From Actinomycetales bacterium (GTDB taxonomy: Bacteria > Actinomycetota > Actinomycetes > Actinomycetales > Actinomycetaceae): DNA of 6,593 nt. Positions 6,076 to 6,593 of this stretch are shown one piece after another (position 1 is the stretch's first letter; every line of letters begins with the position of its first letter). A program made the position numbers and the translations under genes. The stretch is taken from the NCBI GenBank assembly GCA_022838965.1, contig JALHDK010000116.1:2806-9398 (forward strand), given 5' to 3'. A model generated the notes under the pieces. The model was given only the letters and a program-made list of their open reading frames with translations, was not told the origin of the DNA and ran no database searches.

Positions 6076-6593
6076 GGGCCGACCCCAGGTGCTGCAACGC
6101 CGCGCGGAGCGTCTCGGCGCGGTTCATCCCGTCCGACCCGACGGCGACCACGGCCGCAGCCGCGTCCTTCTGCGGCCACCCCAGCGACACCAGGGCGCCC
6201 ACGATGTCCTCGTCAACGGCTCCGGCGCCCGACGGCGCCGCGGCCTCCGCAGGCACGCCCAGCTTGCCGGCGAGCTCGAGGACGAGCCGCTGCGCCACCC
6301 TCCGGCCGATGCCCGGCACCCGCTGCAGCGCCGCGAGGTCCTCCGAGTGGATCGCCCGCCGCAGGTCCTCCGGCGTGAGCACCGCGAGGATCGCCATCGC
6401 CAGCCGGGGGCCGATCCCGGTCACCGTCTGGACCGCCAGGAACGTGTCCCGCTCGTCCTCGTCCTGGAAGCCGTAGAGGGTGAGGGCGTCCTCGCGCACC
6501 ACCAGGGTGGTCGCGAGCCGCGCGGCCTCCCCGGTGCGGAGCCGGGACAGCGTGGTGGGGGTGGCCAGGCAGGCGAACCCCACCCCGCCGGCC
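6068..6593 (-). CDS. ruvA: Holliday junction DNA-binding protein RuvA (5' end cut by window edge)
   Basis: RuvA tetramers bind four-way junctions and load the RuvB motor. 174 codons are visible; the frame stays open to the right edge and reads AGGVGFA there, the end of the first beta-strands of domain I, so roughly the first 20-30 residues are missing. Counting from the in-frame GTG at 6583, [17 protein letters not shown] (29-45) closes domain I, and domain II has two helix-hairpin-helix motifs, [14 protein letters not shown] (53-66) and [17 protein letters not shown] (88-104), which contact DNA backbone. A short Ala/Pro linker follows, then domain III (about 125-168, [16 protein letters not shown]), which binds RuvB. 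The GTG at 6583 should not be taken as the start, since it lies inside the conserved GGVGF strand. ruvC is expected next, beyond the edge. Confidence 0.96.
   Translation of the reverse strand, partial: AGGVGFACLATPTTLSRLRTGEAARLATTLVVREDALTLYGFQDEDERDTFLAVQTVTGIGPRLAMAILAVLTPEDLRRAIHSEDLAALQRVPGIGRRVAQRLVLELAGKLGVPAEAAAPSGAGAVDEDIVGALVSLGWPQKDAAAAVVAVGSDGMNRAETLRAALQHLGSARG

Noticed and set aside
4858..6378. Open frame of 506 codons on the plus strand
   Set aside because: It is antisense to yajC, ruvB and ruvA; its end is a low-complexity Pro/Arg/Ala run typical of a shadow frame.
6068..6583. GTG at 6583 as a true ruvA start (171 aa)
   Set aside because: It lies inside the conserved GGVGF strand of domain I and the frame continues to the window edge, so the gene is cut by the edge, not shortened.
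1..6593. Search for mobile elements, CRISPR arrays, tRNA or other RNA genes, or an undescribed system
   Set aside because: Coding sequence with known families fills the window; no transposase, regularly spaced repeats, tRNA-like fold or island-like change in composition was seen by eye.

Overview
The window is a GC-rich piece of bacterial chromosome with all genes on the minus strand. It carries the conserved actinobacterial block that reads, in transcription order, ruvA (5' end cut off), ruvB, yajC, secD, secF, apt and relA/rsh (3' end cut off). The sequence looks very GC-rich by eye (not computed). GTG starts are used by ruvB, yajC and secD. The gene order and the RelA, SecD and SecF sequences point to an actinobacterium, most likely Micrococcales and possibly Microbacteriaceae; the family assignment is an inference from remembered relatives.

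Layout from the right edge to the left. At 6593-5056 are ruvA and ruvB, the Holliday-junction branch-migration complex, overlapping by 8 nt. A 64-bp gap follows, with a candidate -10 box (TAGAAT) and a strong ribosome binding site. At 4991-1708 are yajC, secD and secF, the accessory part of the Sec translocase; yajC and secD are 18 nt apart in the same reading frame, and secD and secF share one base (TGATG). At 1711-1175 is apt (adenine salvage), joined to secF by an ATGA overlap. A short gap with a perfect 9-bp hairpin follows, then relA from 1117 to the left edge, with hydrolase and synthetase domains visible and the regulatory C-terminus outside the window. No stretch longer than 300 bases lacks a gene.

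The tight spacing suggests cotranscription of at least yajC-secD-secF-apt, probably as part of a longer read-through unit. The genes serve different tasks (DNA repair, protein export, purine salvage, stringent response); apt and relA are linked loosely through purine nucleotide metabolism.

I find no mobile element, CRISPR array, RNA gene or unknown system. This is a core housekeeping region. The observations worth checking are small: an EF-hand-like loop in a Pro/Ala/Asp-rich insert of SecD, a cysteine pair in the same outer domain, a 6-residue tandem repeat in the SecD tail, a possible leaderless start for relA next to a hairpin, and the in-frame, Shine-Dalgarno-less yajC/secD junction.
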